Positions 31,083-39,460 of a stretch of DNA of 64,000 nucleotides are shown piece after piece. Source of the DNA: Bin87 sp034421995. Its GTDB lineage: Bacteria > Chloroflexota > Dehalococcoidia > Lucifugimonadales > UBA3495. Below the pieces are notes generated by a model, which saw nothing but the letters and a program-made list of their open reading frames with translations, searched no databases and had not been told where the DNA came from. The stretch covers positions 8,865-72,864 of the forward strand of contig DAOUJY010000057.1 of NCBI GenBank assembly GCA_034421995.1, in the 5' to 3' direction. Position numbers and translations under genes: made by a program. Position 1 is the first letter of the stretch, and each line of letters starts with the position of its first letter.

Positions 31083-31160
31083 ATGGATTTTGTAGTCCGA
31101 TTTCATCCGGACTTTGAGCCGGAATTTGATGCGTTGCCTGATGCGGTTCGGATAGCATGA
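31083..31160 (+). pseudogene. Truncated HigB-like toxin remnant, 25 codons
   Basis: MDFVVRFHPDFEPEFDALPDA followed by VRIA and TGA. This matches the beginning of RelE/HigB-type toxins (F.PEF..EF..LP..V), normally near 110 residues. The rest is missing. It overlaps the next gene by ATGA, as higB overlaps higA. Confidence 0.6.
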
Positions 31161-31753
31161 CTACGTTGAACCAAAAGATAGCGGCCTTGTCGGCTGAAAG
31201 CAGGGAGCGGGTTTTGCAAGGTTCCAAAGCTCTCATTGCAGCCGAGGCCGCCAATCGTTCCGGCTTGCGCAACCTGCGCGACGGCGCCTACCAGCGAGCC
31301 ATCGCGGACTTCAGCAGAGCGTTGGAATTGGACCCCGATCACGCCGCCGCCTATAACAACCGGGGCCTTGCTTACGTTCACCAGTCCGACTATACGCAAG
31401 CCATCGCCGATTTCGATACCGCTTTAGACCTTGACCCGGAACTGTTTGAGTGCCTGGTCAACCGGGGGCTGGCGCACGATGAGCAATCCGACTACTCGCT
31501 GGCCCTGGCCGACTTCAGCAATGCGTTGCGCTTGCGCCCTGCTTTTGCTCCGGCCTACCACGGGCGTGGCTTGACGCGCTCCCACATGGGCGATTACGAA
31601 AAAGCCGCCCGCGACTTTGACCAAGCCATACGGCTATCGTCAACCCCAGCCTACAACGATAAGCATTCGACCTATTTGCCGATAGGCGACACGGAGCTTG
31701 ACGTTCCCGATAATCGCCAACAAATTCGTTCACTACCCGAAGCCATGAGGTAA
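31157..31753 (+). CDS. TPR repeat protein with a HigA-antitoxin-like N-terminus
   Basis: 198 aa. Residues 1-32 (TTLNQKIAALSAESRERVLQ...IAAE) look like the N-terminal helix of HigA antitoxins, but the HTH that should follow is absent. From residue 33 come at least three tetratricopeptide repeats: AYQRAIADFSRALELDPDH, DYTQAIADFDTALDLDPEL, DYSLALADFSNALRLRP, and a fourth ending in DQAIRLSS. The result is a chimera of an antitoxin start and a TPR protein. Probably a protein-interaction module; partners unknown. Confidence 0.8.
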   Translation: MTTLNQKIAALSAESRERVLQGSKALIAAEAANRSGLRNLRDGAYQRAIADFSRALELDPDHAAAYNNRGLAYVHQSDYTQAIADFDTALDLDPELFECLVNRGLAHDEQSDYSLALADFSNALRLRPAFAPAYHGRGLTRSHMGDYEKAARDFDQAIRLSSTPAYNDKHSTYLPIGDTELDVPDNRQQIRSLPEAMR

Positions 31754-31755
31754 AA

Positions 31756-32196
31756 ATGCTCAAATCCTTCTTCCACACCGGCTTCATCGTCAAGGACCTG
31801 GAGGCTGCCCTCGCCTTCTACTCCGACGTGCTGGGCCTCACCCTGACCATGCGCACCGAGCGCACCGGCGACTTCCCCACCACCCTGCTGGGCTTCCCCG
31901 ACACCCACATCAAGGGCGCATTCTTCGACATGGGCGACGGCCACCAGCTTGAGCTGATCCAGTACATCAACCCGGAGGGCGGCTACGCCGACTTCGACAA
32001 GAACGACGTACGCGCCGCTCATCTCGCCTTCTACGTCGAGGACATCGACGCCTTCTATGAAAATACCCGCAACCGGGGACTGACCTATCCCACGCCGCCG
32101 GTGCCCATGTACGACGACGCCGGCAACATGGTCCGCAAAGCCTCCTACTGCCAGGACCCTGACGGCAACTGGCTCGAACTGGTGGAGCTGTACTAA
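31756..32196 (+). CDS. VOC family protein (glyoxalase-like)
   Basis: 146-aa metalloenzyme of the vicinal oxygen chelate superfamily. Two beta-alpha-beta-beta-beta modules: SFFHTGFIVKDLEAALAFYSDVLGL (His ligand) and AHLAFYVEDIDAFYENTRNRGL, ending SYCQDPDGNWLELVELY (Glu ligand). Begins two bases after the TPR stop, with GAGGT as ribosome binding site inside that gene. Substrate not evident. Confidence 0.9.
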   Translation: MLKSFFHTGFIVKDLEAALAFYSDVLGLTLTMRTERTGDFPTTLLGFPDTHIKGAFFDMGDGHQLELIQYINPEGGYADFDKNDVRAAHLAFYVEDIDAFYENTRNRGLTYPTPPVPMYDDAGNMVRKASYCQDPDGNWLELVELY

Positions 32197-32203
32197 CCAA
32201 AAC

Positions 32204-32280
32204 CGACATTCCCACCTTTCCTCCCGCCATTCCCACCTTTCCTCCCGTCATTCCGGCGAAAGCCGGAATCCAGACGCCCG
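32204..32280. repeat. 21-bp tandem repeat plus REP palindrome before trpG
   Basis: CATTCCCACCTTTCCTCCCG occurs twice, followed by GTCATTCCGGCGAAAGCCGG (32247-32266) and AATCCAG. Sits between the VOC gene and trpG. Confidence 0.85.
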
Positions 32281-32311
32281 GAAAACACAACGCGATGCAA
32301 GGCGCCGGCTT

Positions 32312-32902
32312 ATGCTTTTACTCATCGACAACTACGACAGTTTCACCTACAACCTCTACCAGTACCTTTGCGAACTGGGCGCCGAGGTTGAGGTGGTTCG
32401 CAACGACAAGACCTCCATCGAGGACATCGAAGTCATGCGGCCCGAGGGCATCGTAGTGTCCCCCGGTCCCTGCACCCCCCGGGAGGCCGGCGTCTCCAAC
32501 GACGTCATCCGCCACTTCGGCCCCAGGCTGCCCGTCCTGGGCGTCTGCCTGGGCCACCAGTGCATCGGCGACGCCTACGGCGCGACGGTGGACCGGGCCG
32601 GCGAGATCCGCCACGGCAAGACCTCGATGATCCACCACGACGGCAAGGGCGTCTTCGAGGGCCTGCCCAACCCCTTCGAGGCCATCCGCTACCACAGCCT
32701 GGTCATCTATCCCGACACCGTCCCCGAATTCCTGGAAGTCACCGCCTGGACCGATAACGGCCTCGTCATGGGCGTCCGCCACAAGGAGCTCCCGGTCGAG
32801 GGCGTCCAGTTCCACCCCGAATCCATAATGACCGCCGTGGGCCACGACCTGCTGCGCAACTACCTCAACCAGGTGGCCGAGTTTCACGCCCCTGCGTCGT
32901 AA
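32312..32902 (+). CDS. trpG: Anthranilate synthase component II (glutamine amidotransferase)
   Basis: Supplies ammonia to TrpE, 196 aa. LLIDNYDSFTYNLYQYL N-terminus, VSPGPCTPREAG oxyanion loop, LGVCLGHQCIGDAYG with the catalytic Cys, and GVQFHPESIMT with His and Glu. Full length. Possibly doubles as PabA. Confidence 0.95.
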   Translation: MLLLIDNYDSFTYNLYQYLCELGAEVEVVRNDKTSIEDIEVMRPEGIVVSPGPCTPREAGVSNDVIRHFGPRLPVLGVCLGHQCIGDAYGATVDRAGEIRHGKTSMIHHDGKGVFEGLPNPFEAIRYHSLVIYPDTVPEFLEVTAWTDNGLVMGVRHKELPVEGVQFHPESIMTAVGHDLLRNYLNQVAEFHAPAS

Positions 32903-32913
32903 GCGTACCTAGC

Positions 32914-33468
32914 ATGTCATTGCGAGCGCTGCGTCGGATCGCAGTGGTCGGCACCTCAGGTTCAGGCAAAACCACGCTGGCCGCTGAGCTGGCGAACCGC
33001 CTCGGAGCGCCGCACGTTGAGTTGGACGCTTACCGGCACGGTCCGAATTGGGTTCCCACCCCGGACGACGAATTCAGACGGAACATCCACGACCGGCTAT
33101 CGGGAGAACGGTGGGTAGCAGATGGGAATTACGGACTGGTCAGGGACGTAGTTTGGGACCGAGCTACCGCCCTGGTGTGGCTGGATTACCCGTTCCCCGT
33201 GGTGTTCTGGCGGCTGTTTCGTCGGACGATGGTACGCGGCATAACCGGAGCAAAGTTATGGAACGGCAACCGGGAGATCCTGTGGAGACATTTTTTGACC
33301 AGAGACTCCCTTTTCCTGTGGGCACTCCAGACCCACTGGAGGCGGAGGAAAACGGTCCCGGAGGCGTTGGCTGCGCCGGACTATGCGCATCTGGCCGTGC
33401 TGCGGTTCCGTTCACCCAGAGCGGCAGACACCTGGCTGAATTCAATCCCCAATGCCAGCGTACGCTAG
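32914..33468 (+). CDS. P-loop nucleotide kinase-like protein (FlaR/adenylate kinase type)
   Basis: 184 aa. IAVVGTSGSGKTTLAAELANRLGAPHVELDAYRHGPNW is a Walker A P-loop followed by the substrate loop; WVADGNYGLVRDVVWDRATALVWLDYPF matches the small kinase family often called DNA topology modulation protein FlaR. The first seven residues (MSLRALR) are encoded by a sequence close to the GTCATTGCGAGCGCAGCG repeat, which may have provided the start. Confidence 0.8.
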   Translation: MSLRALRRIAVVGTSGSGKTTLAAELANRLGAPHVELDAYRHGPNWVPTPDDEFRRNIHDRLSGERWVADGNYGLVRDVVWDRATALVWLDYPFPVVFWRLFRRTMVRGITGAKLWNGNREILWRHFLTRDSLFLWALQTHWRRRKTVPEALAAPDYAHLAVLRFRSPRAADTWLNSIPNASVR

Positions 33469-33550
33469 GTCACGGACGAATCCTACAGCTATGAGACTGC
33501 CCAGGCCATATCCAGCCGTCTCCCTTTTCTGTCCGGCACGTCGGGCATTT

Positions 33551-34219
33551 TTACTTCCGCGAGTGTTCCGTCCGAACACGCTCACGGTATATCCTCATGC
33601 TCTTCTTCTTTTGATCCAAGCATCGTCGGCAACGCTTGCGGTTTCCTGATACTGGATTCTTTTTGCATTCCTTGCATAAGCCCTTATACAGCTCACACGC
33701 TCGCTTACAGTGAGGGGTTTTGTCTGCATGGTGGCAACAACCAAGGGGTAAGGTCCTGCGCCGTGCCTTTCCCTCCCGGGCAAGTGTCTTACAATCATGG
33801 CAATTGCAAAATGGACGCGCGTGAGGATTACATTTCGAGCACCACTTCCGCGTGCGCAACCTGGCTACTGTAATGCCTTGCGCTTCGGCAGTTCGAGCTG
33901 CCGTGACATCGCTGTGGGTAACATCTTTACGCAGCTCGGCAAGGCTGTCTTTACATCGCACACATAAACCGGCATCTCGCACCGGCCATCGCTTAGGCGG
34001 CTTGCGGTACTGGAGACACGAGGCGCAGTGAAAGAAAAACGGCAAGTCCGTGGGATGCTTATTTTCGGTTAGCCCCCAAGCCTCGGTGCCGCTATTAATG
34101 CATATGCCCGGCGGATACGCGCCCGAACCTTGCGCGTATCCGCCCCATTCTTCCTCCGGAAGAGCGTCCCGAATCTCGTCGGGATGCACCGTCCACCAAC
34201 GAGGCCAAAGTTCGGTCAT
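33551..34219 (-). CDS. Cysteine-rich protein with several CX2C knuckles, 222 aa
   Basis: Not recognised. At least four zinc-binding-type motifs are visible: CASCLQY, CVRCKDS, CSKC..CNCHDCK, CKECKK and CRRCLDQ, the later ones in a lysine/arginine-rich C-terminus, which suggests nucleic acid binding. Its ATG overlaps the stop of the ParB-like gene (ATGA at 34219-34216), so they form a two-gene operon. Looks like an accessory or phage-derived unit. Confidence 0.6.
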   Translation of the reverse strand: MTELWPRWWTVHPDEIRDALPEEEWGGYAQGSGAYPPGICINSGTEAWGLTENKHPTDLPFFFHCASCLQYRKPPKRWPVRDAGLCVRCKDSLAELRKDVTHSDVTAARTAEAQGITVARLRTRKWCSKCNPHARPFCNCHDCKTLAREGKARRRTLPLGCCHHADKTPHCKRACELYKGLCKECKKNPVSGNRKRCRRCLDQKKKSMRIYRERVRTEHSRK

Positions 34220-35136
34220 GACGGAATCACCAAGGTGGTCTTGTCAACCGCCAACGGCTTGTCATAGACCATTTTGGGTTGCTTGCCGGCCTGCCAGCTG
34301 TTCCAAGCCGTGGCCGCTGCTCTGGGGAAGAACAACCCGGGGGACCCTTTGGCCCGGCTAGGTTTTTTGGTAAGCAGCGTATTGCGCAGCCATTCGGCGG
34401 TTCCGCTTCCTTGCGTGGCAACATCCCGCCAGAAAGCAGCGGCTTCTTCGTTACCACATTCGGCGAAGGTTTCCACGACGATCGCAAGAATATTGGCAGC
34501 GTAAAGTTTGCTTTTGACTGGTGCTGACACGCTACCGTTTTGCAACAGGCTGTCCACTGCGCGGAAGCATTGCAACCGTTCATTTGCCCGATCAATGTTG
34601 TCTCTGACGGGCGGGGTCTTGCAGTTGAGAGGTAAGGTGTAATCCTTCCGCCATTTATTCTGTGACTCCGCAGCTGATACGATTTTCCCCTGCATCTGGT
34701 TGCTCAGACCTGTGAACCCTACTGCCCGTCCAATTACGGCGGGAGGGCGCTTTTTCGCGTGCGCGTCCAACAGTGGGTAAATCCCTTGGATAGACCTGGT
34801 TAATCCATTCCAGAGGATGCGCACGTTCCACTCGCCGGACCACCCACTCTGGTGAGCTGCCAGCAACCGGTGTTGCCCATCGGCTAGTGCGGGAGTGCCA
34901 TCGTCCTTGAAAGCGAACGTGATTTGACTGCCGGCCGCCCATTCGTTGTTAGTCATCATGTCGCTTAGCATACCAATGTGGCCGAAATCGGCATCACGCT
35001 GGCGCTCGAAGTTCATGGTTTGCACTATCTGGCCGGCGTCCTCAGCAGATAGATAAACCTTCTCGGTCGTCACCTCAGTGCCATCTCCGGGGGGTTCAGC
35101 AAATAGCGGATCCAATGCCTCAACAGGGGTTTTCAT
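34216..35136 (-). CDS. ParB-like DGQHR domain protein, 306 aa
   Basis: FAFKDDGTPALADGQHRLLAAHQSG carries the DGQHR(L) signature of the ParB/DndB-type nuclease fold; the following 200 residues are mainly helical. ATG at 35136 is chosen because AAGGAGAG stands just before it; the frame extends further upstream without support. Upstream 120 bases are A/T-rich. Role (nuclease, replication or modification control) cannot be fixed; linked to the Cys-rich protein. Confidence 0.7.
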   Translation of the reverse strand: MKTPVEALDPLFAEPPGDGTEVTTEKVYLSAEDAGQIVQTMNFERQRDADFGHIGMLSDMMTNNEWAAGSQITFAFKDDGTPALADGQHRLLAAHQSGWSGEWNVRILWNGLTRSIQGIYPLLDAHAKKRPPAVIGRAVGFTGLSNQMQGKIVSAAESQNKWRKDYTLPLNCKTPPVRDNIDRANERLQCFRAVDSLLQNGSVSAPVKSKLYAANILAIVVETFAECGNEEAAAFWRDVATQGSGTAEWLRNTLLTKKPSRAKGSPGLFFPRAAATAWNSWQAGKQPKMVYDKPLAVDKTTLVIPS

Positions 35137-35359
35137 AGAACTCTCCTTGCGATGATTTGACTGTGCAGTCTCGCGCATTTTCTCACTGATTTTTGGCATA
35201 GTCAAGCCAAAATTCTGTCAAATTTTTATTGAGTTTTTCCTATACTTTTCATGAGTTTTTGACGTACTATATCTGGGATACTTCGTTCTCCGAATCGGTG
35301 CCAAGGTTGCTATACTACATATGCGCAAATCACATGGGCGTCCCGCAAGGAGGCCAACC

Positions 35360-36541
35360 ATGCCACCCGCCAACATCGGCCCCAGCGTCCTCGCCTGGCT
35401 CCCCGCCGAGCAGATCGAGGAATCGGCAATGCGGCAGATTGAAAACCTGTCACAGATGCCCTTCGTCTTCAAGCACGTCGCCGTGATGCCCGACTGCCAC
35501 TTCGGCCTGGGCGCAACCGTCGGATCCGTGATCCCCACCGTCCGCGCCATTATCCCCGCCGCCGTCGGCGTGGACATCGGCTGCGGGATGATCGCCGTCA
35601 AAACGCCCCTGAAGCGCTCGGATCTGCCCGATGACCGGTCCGGCATACGCCGGGCCATTGAGAGCCAGGTACCCCTCAGCGCCGGCCACTACAACCGCAG
35701 CGTCAAGAAGACCGCCCGCCCGCGCATCGAGCAGCTGGAGGCCAAAGCCGCCGAGCTGGACCGCCTCGATTTCTACGACAACCTCTCCAAAAACTGGCGC
35801 AACCAGCTGGGTTCCCTGGGCTCCGGCAACCACTTCATCGAAATCGTGCTGGACGAAGAGGACTACGCCTGGGCCTTCCTCCACTCCGGCTCCCGGGGCA
35901 TCGGCAATCGCCTCGCCACCCACCACATCGCCATTGCCAAGCAGTTGATGGAGAAGTGGTACATCAACCTGCCCGACGCCGACCTGTCCTACCTGGTGGA
36001 GGACACGCCAGAGTTCGACAACTACATGACCGACCTGGAGTGGGCGCAGGAATTCGCCCTCCTCAACCGCGAGGAGATGATGGAGCGCATCATCAAGATT
36101 CTCCAACACCGCTGCGGCGACTTTGAGGAAGTGGAGCGCATCCAGTGCCACCACAACTTCACCAAGCGCGAGCACCACTTCGGCAAGAACATCCTGGTCT
36201 CCCGCAAGGGCGCAATCGAGGCCCGCGACGGCCAGCTTGGCCTGATCCCCGGCTCCATGGGCGCCCGCAGCTACGTGGTGCGCGGCAAGGGCAACCGGGC
36301 TTCCTTCAACACCGCGCCCCATGGCGCCGGGCGACGACTCAGCCGCAACCGCGCCCGCCAGTCCTTCACCATGGACGACTTCGACCGGGACATGGCCGGC
36401 ATCGAGGTCAACCGCTCCGAAGCCTTCCTCGACGAACTCCCCGGCGCCTACAAGGACATCGACCTGGTCATGGAACAGTCCGCCGACCTCGTCGAAATCC
36501 TCCACACCTTCCGCCAAATCATCAACGTCAAAGGCGAGTAG
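35360..36541 (+). CDS. rtcB: RNA-splicing ligase RtcB
   Basis: Joins 2',3'-cyclic phosphate and 5'-OH RNA ends using GTP and Mn. 393 aa. HVAVMPDCHFGLGATVGSVIPT and VDIGCGMIAVKT give the metal ligands Asp/Cys/His; LGSGNHFIEI, HSGSRGIGN and TAPHGAGRRLSR contain the other ligands and the guanylylated His. AAGGAGG lies before ATG 35360. This is the compact bacterial form. No archease or RtcA is nearby. Confidence 0.93.
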   Translation: MPPANIGPSVLAWLPAEQIEESAMRQIENLSQMPFVFKHVAVMPDCHFGLGATVGSVIPTVRAIIPAAVGVDIGCGMIAVKTPLKRSDLPDDRSGIRRAIESQVPLSAGHYNRSVKKTARPRIEQLEAKAAELDRLDFYDNLSKNWRNQLGSLGSGNHFIEIVLDEEDYAWAFLHSGSRGIGNRLATHHIAIAKQLMEKWYINLPDADLSYLVEDTPEFDNYMTDLEWAQEFALLNREEMMERIIKILQHRCGDFEEVERIQCHHNFTKREHHFGKNILVSRKGAIEARDGQLGLIPGSMGARSYVVRGKGNRASFNTAPHGAGRRLSRNRARQSFTMDDFDRDMAGIEVNRSEAFLDELPGAYKDIDLVMEQSADLVEILHTFRQIINVKGE

Positions 36542-36596
36542 CGCCGCCCCTTGTCATTGCGAGCGCAGCGTGGCAATCTCGCCGCAGAGGATAAGC

Positions 36597-36821
36597 ATGC
36601 CCAACGCAGAACAACACCAGGAACCAAAGCCTCGCCCCTACGCCCATCTGACCGTCGATGAGCTGCGCAAGGTTGAAGAGCTCACCGACGAGGAATGGTT
36701 CGACGAGCTCGAAGCCCGTGGCATAATCACGCCGCCAAAAGATCCTACGGCGAAGATAATGCCGCCTAAACGGCCTTTGCCTCCCGGCGCTCTGGAGCGC
36801 TTCCTGAAGGAGCGGGGTTAG
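36597..36821 (+). CDS. Putative antitoxin, 74 aa (module 1)
   Basis: PYAHLTVDELRKVEELTDEEWFDELEARGIITPP..PLPPGALERFLKERG. Short acidic protein directly upstream of a PIN toxin; the second module encodes a close homologue. AGAGGAT lies before the ATG. The conserved end LERFLK.RG is typical of small partners that thread into PIN toxins (inference). Confidence 0.75.
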   Translation: MPNAEQHQEPKPRPYAHLTVDELRKVEELTDEEWFDELEARGIITPPKDPTAKIMPPKRPLPPGALERFLKERG

Positions 36822-36827
36822 TGAGCG

Positions 36828-37223
36828 ATGACACCTCCCGAACTCACGGTGGCCTATGTCGATTCCTCAGCAATGGTTGCCGTTGCTCGCGGCGAACCGA
36901 GCGCAGCCTTCGTTTCTCAACGGCTTTCGAGTTTCGGGAGGTTGGTATCCTCGAACCTTCTGGAAGCCGAGGTGCGCGCGGCATTTGCCCGGGAAGGGCA
37001 CGAATTCGACCCAGGCATCCTGGACCCTATGCGGTGGATCATACCAATCCGCCCTCTCCACACCGAAATTGCCACCGTCCTCCAAGCCGGCTACCTCCGG
37101 GGCGCCGACCTCTGGCACGTAGCCAACGCCCTCTACGCCGCCCGCACCATGCCCGGTCTGGCCTTCATAACCCTCGACCAACGGCAGCGGACTGTCGCCG
37201 CCGGCCTGGGCTTCCCGATCTGA
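36828..37223 (+). CDS. PIN domain toxin (module 1)
   Basis: 131 aa. VAYVDSSAMVAVA (Asp), SSNLLEAEVRAAFAREG (Glu), GYLRGADLWHVANAL and AFITLDQRQRTVAAGLGFPI (last Asp). ATG six bases after the antitoxin stop. Complete active site. Confidence 0.9.
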   Translation: MTPPELTVAYVDSSAMVAVARGEPSAAFVSQRLSSFGRLVSSNLLEAEVRAAFAREGHEFDPGILDPMRWIIPIRPLHTEIATVLQAGYLRGADLWHVANALYAARTMPGLAFITLDQRQRTVAAGLGFPI

Positions 37224-37340
37224 AACGAATTTCTCTCTGCGTCTCCGCCTCCCTGCGCCTTTGCGTTAAAATGCCCCTTGCCATTACCCAACCATTGTCA
37301 TCCCGAGCGCAGCGTGGCAATCTCGCCGAAGAGGATCAGC

Positions 37341-37562
37341 ATGCCCAACTCAGAACAACACCAGGAACCAAAGCCTCGCCCCTACGCCCATCTGACCGTC
37401 GATGAGCTGCGCAAGGTCGAAGACCTGACCGACGAGGAATGGTTCGACGAACTTCGCGCCAGGGGCATCCTGGTGCCGGCCTACGATGGGCCGCCGGAAC
37501 CACTGCGGCCAATCGCGCATCGCCCCGGCGCTTTGGAGCGATTTCTAAAAGACCGTGGCTGA
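37341..37562 (+). CDS. Putative antitoxin, 73 aa (module 2)
   Basis: Close copy of the module 1 antitoxin over its first 45 residues; the middle differs (VPAYDGPPEPLRPIAHR). GAAGAGGAT lies before the ATG. Divergence in the middle parallels divergence in the toxin N-terminus, which suggests partner specificity has shifted. Confidence 0.75.
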   Translation: MPNSEQHQEPKPRPYAHLTVDELRKVEDLTDEEWFDELRARGILVPAYDGPPEPLRPIAHRPGALERFLKDRG

Positions 37563-37577
37563 TAGATCGTTTCCTGT

Positions 37578-37973
37578 ATGACACCGCTCCTTCTGACAGG
37601 CGCATACGTGGACACGTCGGCAGTGCTCTCCGTCGCATTCGACGAACCAACCGCCCAGTCGGTAGCCCAGCGGTTGGCAGAGTTTCCCAGCTTGGTGTCT
37701 TCAAACCTGCTCGAGGCTGAAATGCGCTCGGCGCTGGTCCGTGAAGGGGATCCATTCACTCCTCGCTTGTTGTCCCGCATCGAATGGATCCTCCCGACTC
37801 GTCCCCTCCACGCCGAAATTGCCACCGTCCTCCAAGCCGGCTACCTCCGCGGCGCCGACCTCTGGCACGTAGCCAACGCCCTCTACGCCGCTCGCACCAT
37901 GCCCGGTCTGGCCTTCATAACCCTGGACCAACGCCAGCAGACCGTAGCCGCCGGCCTGGGCTTCCCAATCTGA
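37578..37973 (+). CDS. PIN domain toxin (module 2)
   Basis: 131 aa. GAYVDTSAVLSVAF (Asp), SSNLLEAEMRSALVREG (Glu), and a C-terminal half almost identical to module 1. Active-site residues intact. ATG 16 bases after the antitoxin. Confidence 0.9.
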   Translation: MTPLLLTGAYVDTSAVLSVAFDEPTAQSVAQRLAEFPSLVSSNLLEAEMRSALVREGDPFTPRLLSRIEWILPTRPLHAEIATVLQAGYLRGADLWHVANALYAARTMPGLAFITLDQRQQTVAAGLGFPI

Positions 37974-38069
37974 AAGCAATCTACCTCTGCGTCTCCGCGC
38001 ATTTGCGCCTTTGCGTTAAAATGCCCCTTGCCAAAGCCCAACCGCTCGACTCCTGACCAGGTGACCAAA

Positions 38070-39443
38070 ATGCCCACCATCGCCGCATACGTCTCCAACT
38101 ACTCCGCCAACCTCCACTACCGCCACCTGCCCGCCGACACCGTCCACCTGCTCAAGCGGATGATGATCGACACCATCGGGTGCGCCATCGGCGGTTACAC
38201 CTCCGAGCCGGCCAAGATCGCCCGCGACCTGGCCGGCGACGTCACCGGCCACCGCCGGCCCGTCACCATCATCGGCAGCGGACTCACCAGCAGCCCCGAG
38301 CTGGCCACCTTCGCCAACGGCGTGATGATCCGCTACCTGGACTTCAACGACGGCTACACCACCCTGGAATCGGGCCATCCCAGCGACAGCATCGCCGCCA
38401 CCCTGGCCGGGGCGGAGCTGGCCGGCGCCGGCGGACGCCGCCTGCTGGCCGCCACCGCCGTCGCCTACGAGGCGTTCTGCCGCTTCGGCGACGCCTTCAA
38501 CATCCGGGCCCTGGGCTTCGATCACGTCACCAACGGCGCCATCGCCAGTTCTTTGGGCGCGGCGCGAGCGATGGGCCTGTCCGCCGCCCAGACCGAGCAG
38601 GCGCTGAACCTGGGCATCACCCCCAACCTGGCCCTGGGCCAGACCCGCGTCGGCGAGCTGTCCCACTGGAAGGGCTGCGCCTACGCCAACGCCAGCCGCA
38701 ACGCCGTCTTCGCCGCCCTGCTGGCCGAGCGCGGACTGACCGGACCGGCTCCGATATTCGAGGGCGAGCTGGGTTTCTTCAACGCCGTCACCAAGGGATC
38801 CTACGAACTGGAACCCTTCGGCGGTGACCAGGGCCAGCCCTTCAAGGTTCACGAGTGCAACATCAAGCAGTTCGCCCTGGGCCTCTACTCCCAGACCGTG
38901 GTGGAGGCAGCCCTCGCCGCCCGCAGCCAGGTGCCCGATTTTCGCGTCAACGACATCGAGGACGTCCACATCCGCACGCTGCAGAAGGCTATCGACATCA
39001 TGGCCGGCGACGAGGAGAAGTATCACCCTCAGACCCGCGAGTCCGCGGACCACAGCATGCCCTACGCCACCGCCATCGCTCTGACCTACAACACTCTCAA
39101 CCAGGGCCACTTCTCCGACGAGCATATCAACGATCCCGGCATCGCCACCCTGATCGGCCGCACTCGCATTGAGGCGTCCGATGAGGCCAACAACCGTTTC
39201 CCTGAAGCGATGCTCTGCAACCTCGACCTGCGAATGAGCAGCGGCCAGACCTATAGCGCCGAGATCGCCCAATTCCGCGGCCACCACCTCAACCCCATGA
39301 CCGACGCCGAGGTCGAGGCCAAGTTCCGCGCTCTGTGCGAGAACCTGCTCACCCCCGACCAGACCGAAGAGCTACTGTCTCGCCTCTGGCGTCTGGAAGA
39401 AGAGGAAGACATCGGCGCCCTCCTCCGCCTCACTCGTATCTGA
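38070..39443 (+). CDS. MmgE/PrpD family protein
   Basis: 457 aa, family of 2-methylcitrate dehydratase and cis-aconitate decarboxylase. TVHLLKRMMIDTIGCAIGG, MIRYLDFNDGYTTLESGHPSDSIAATLAGAEL (substrate-binding Asp/His region) and LSHWKGCAYANASRNAVFAALLAERGLTGP are typical. ATG at 38070. Next to a hydroxyacid dehydrogenase on the same strand (gap 17 bases), so both may act on one small-acid substrate. Exact reaction unknown. Confidence 0.9.
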   Translation: MPTIAAYVSNYSANLHYRHLPADTVHLLKRMMIDTIGCAIGGYTSEPAKIARDLAGDVTGHRRPVTIIGSGLTSSPELATFANGVMIRYLDFNDGYTTLESGHPSDSIAATLAGAELAGAGGRRLLAATAVAYEAFCRFGDAFNIRALGFDHVTNGAIASSLGAARAMGLSAAQTEQALNLGITPNLALGQTRVGELSHWKGCAYANASRNAVFAALLAERGLTGPAPIFEGELGFFNAVTKGSYELEPFGGDQGQPFKVHECNIKQFALGLYSQTVVEAALAARSQVPDFRVNDIEDVHIRTLQKAIDIMAGDEEKYHPQTRESADHSMPYATAIALTYNTLNQGHFSDEHINDPGIATLIGRTRIEASDEANNRFPEAMLCNLDLRMSSGQTYSAEIAQFRGHHLNPMTDAEVEAKFRALCENLLTPDQTEELLSRLWRLEEEEDIGALLRLTRI

Positions 39444-39460
39444 CGGAGGACCGGATCATC

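Larger units (their letters stand above)
36540..38036 (+). repeat. Tandem duplication of an antitoxin/PIN module (two units of about 745 bp)
   Basis: Unit 1 about 36540-37284, unit 2 about 37285-38036. Each has the same order: CATTGCGAG-type repeat arm, antitoxin, PIN toxin, and a downstream stretch with TTTGCGTTAAAATGCCCCTT. The toxin C-termini (LHAEIATVLQAGYLRGADLW region) are nearly identical while N-terminal halves differ. Confidence 0.88.

Noticed and set aside
36540..38036. CRISPR-like direct repeats
   Set aside because: The repeated units are about 745 bp and carry genes; nothing in the window has short repeats with regular spacers.
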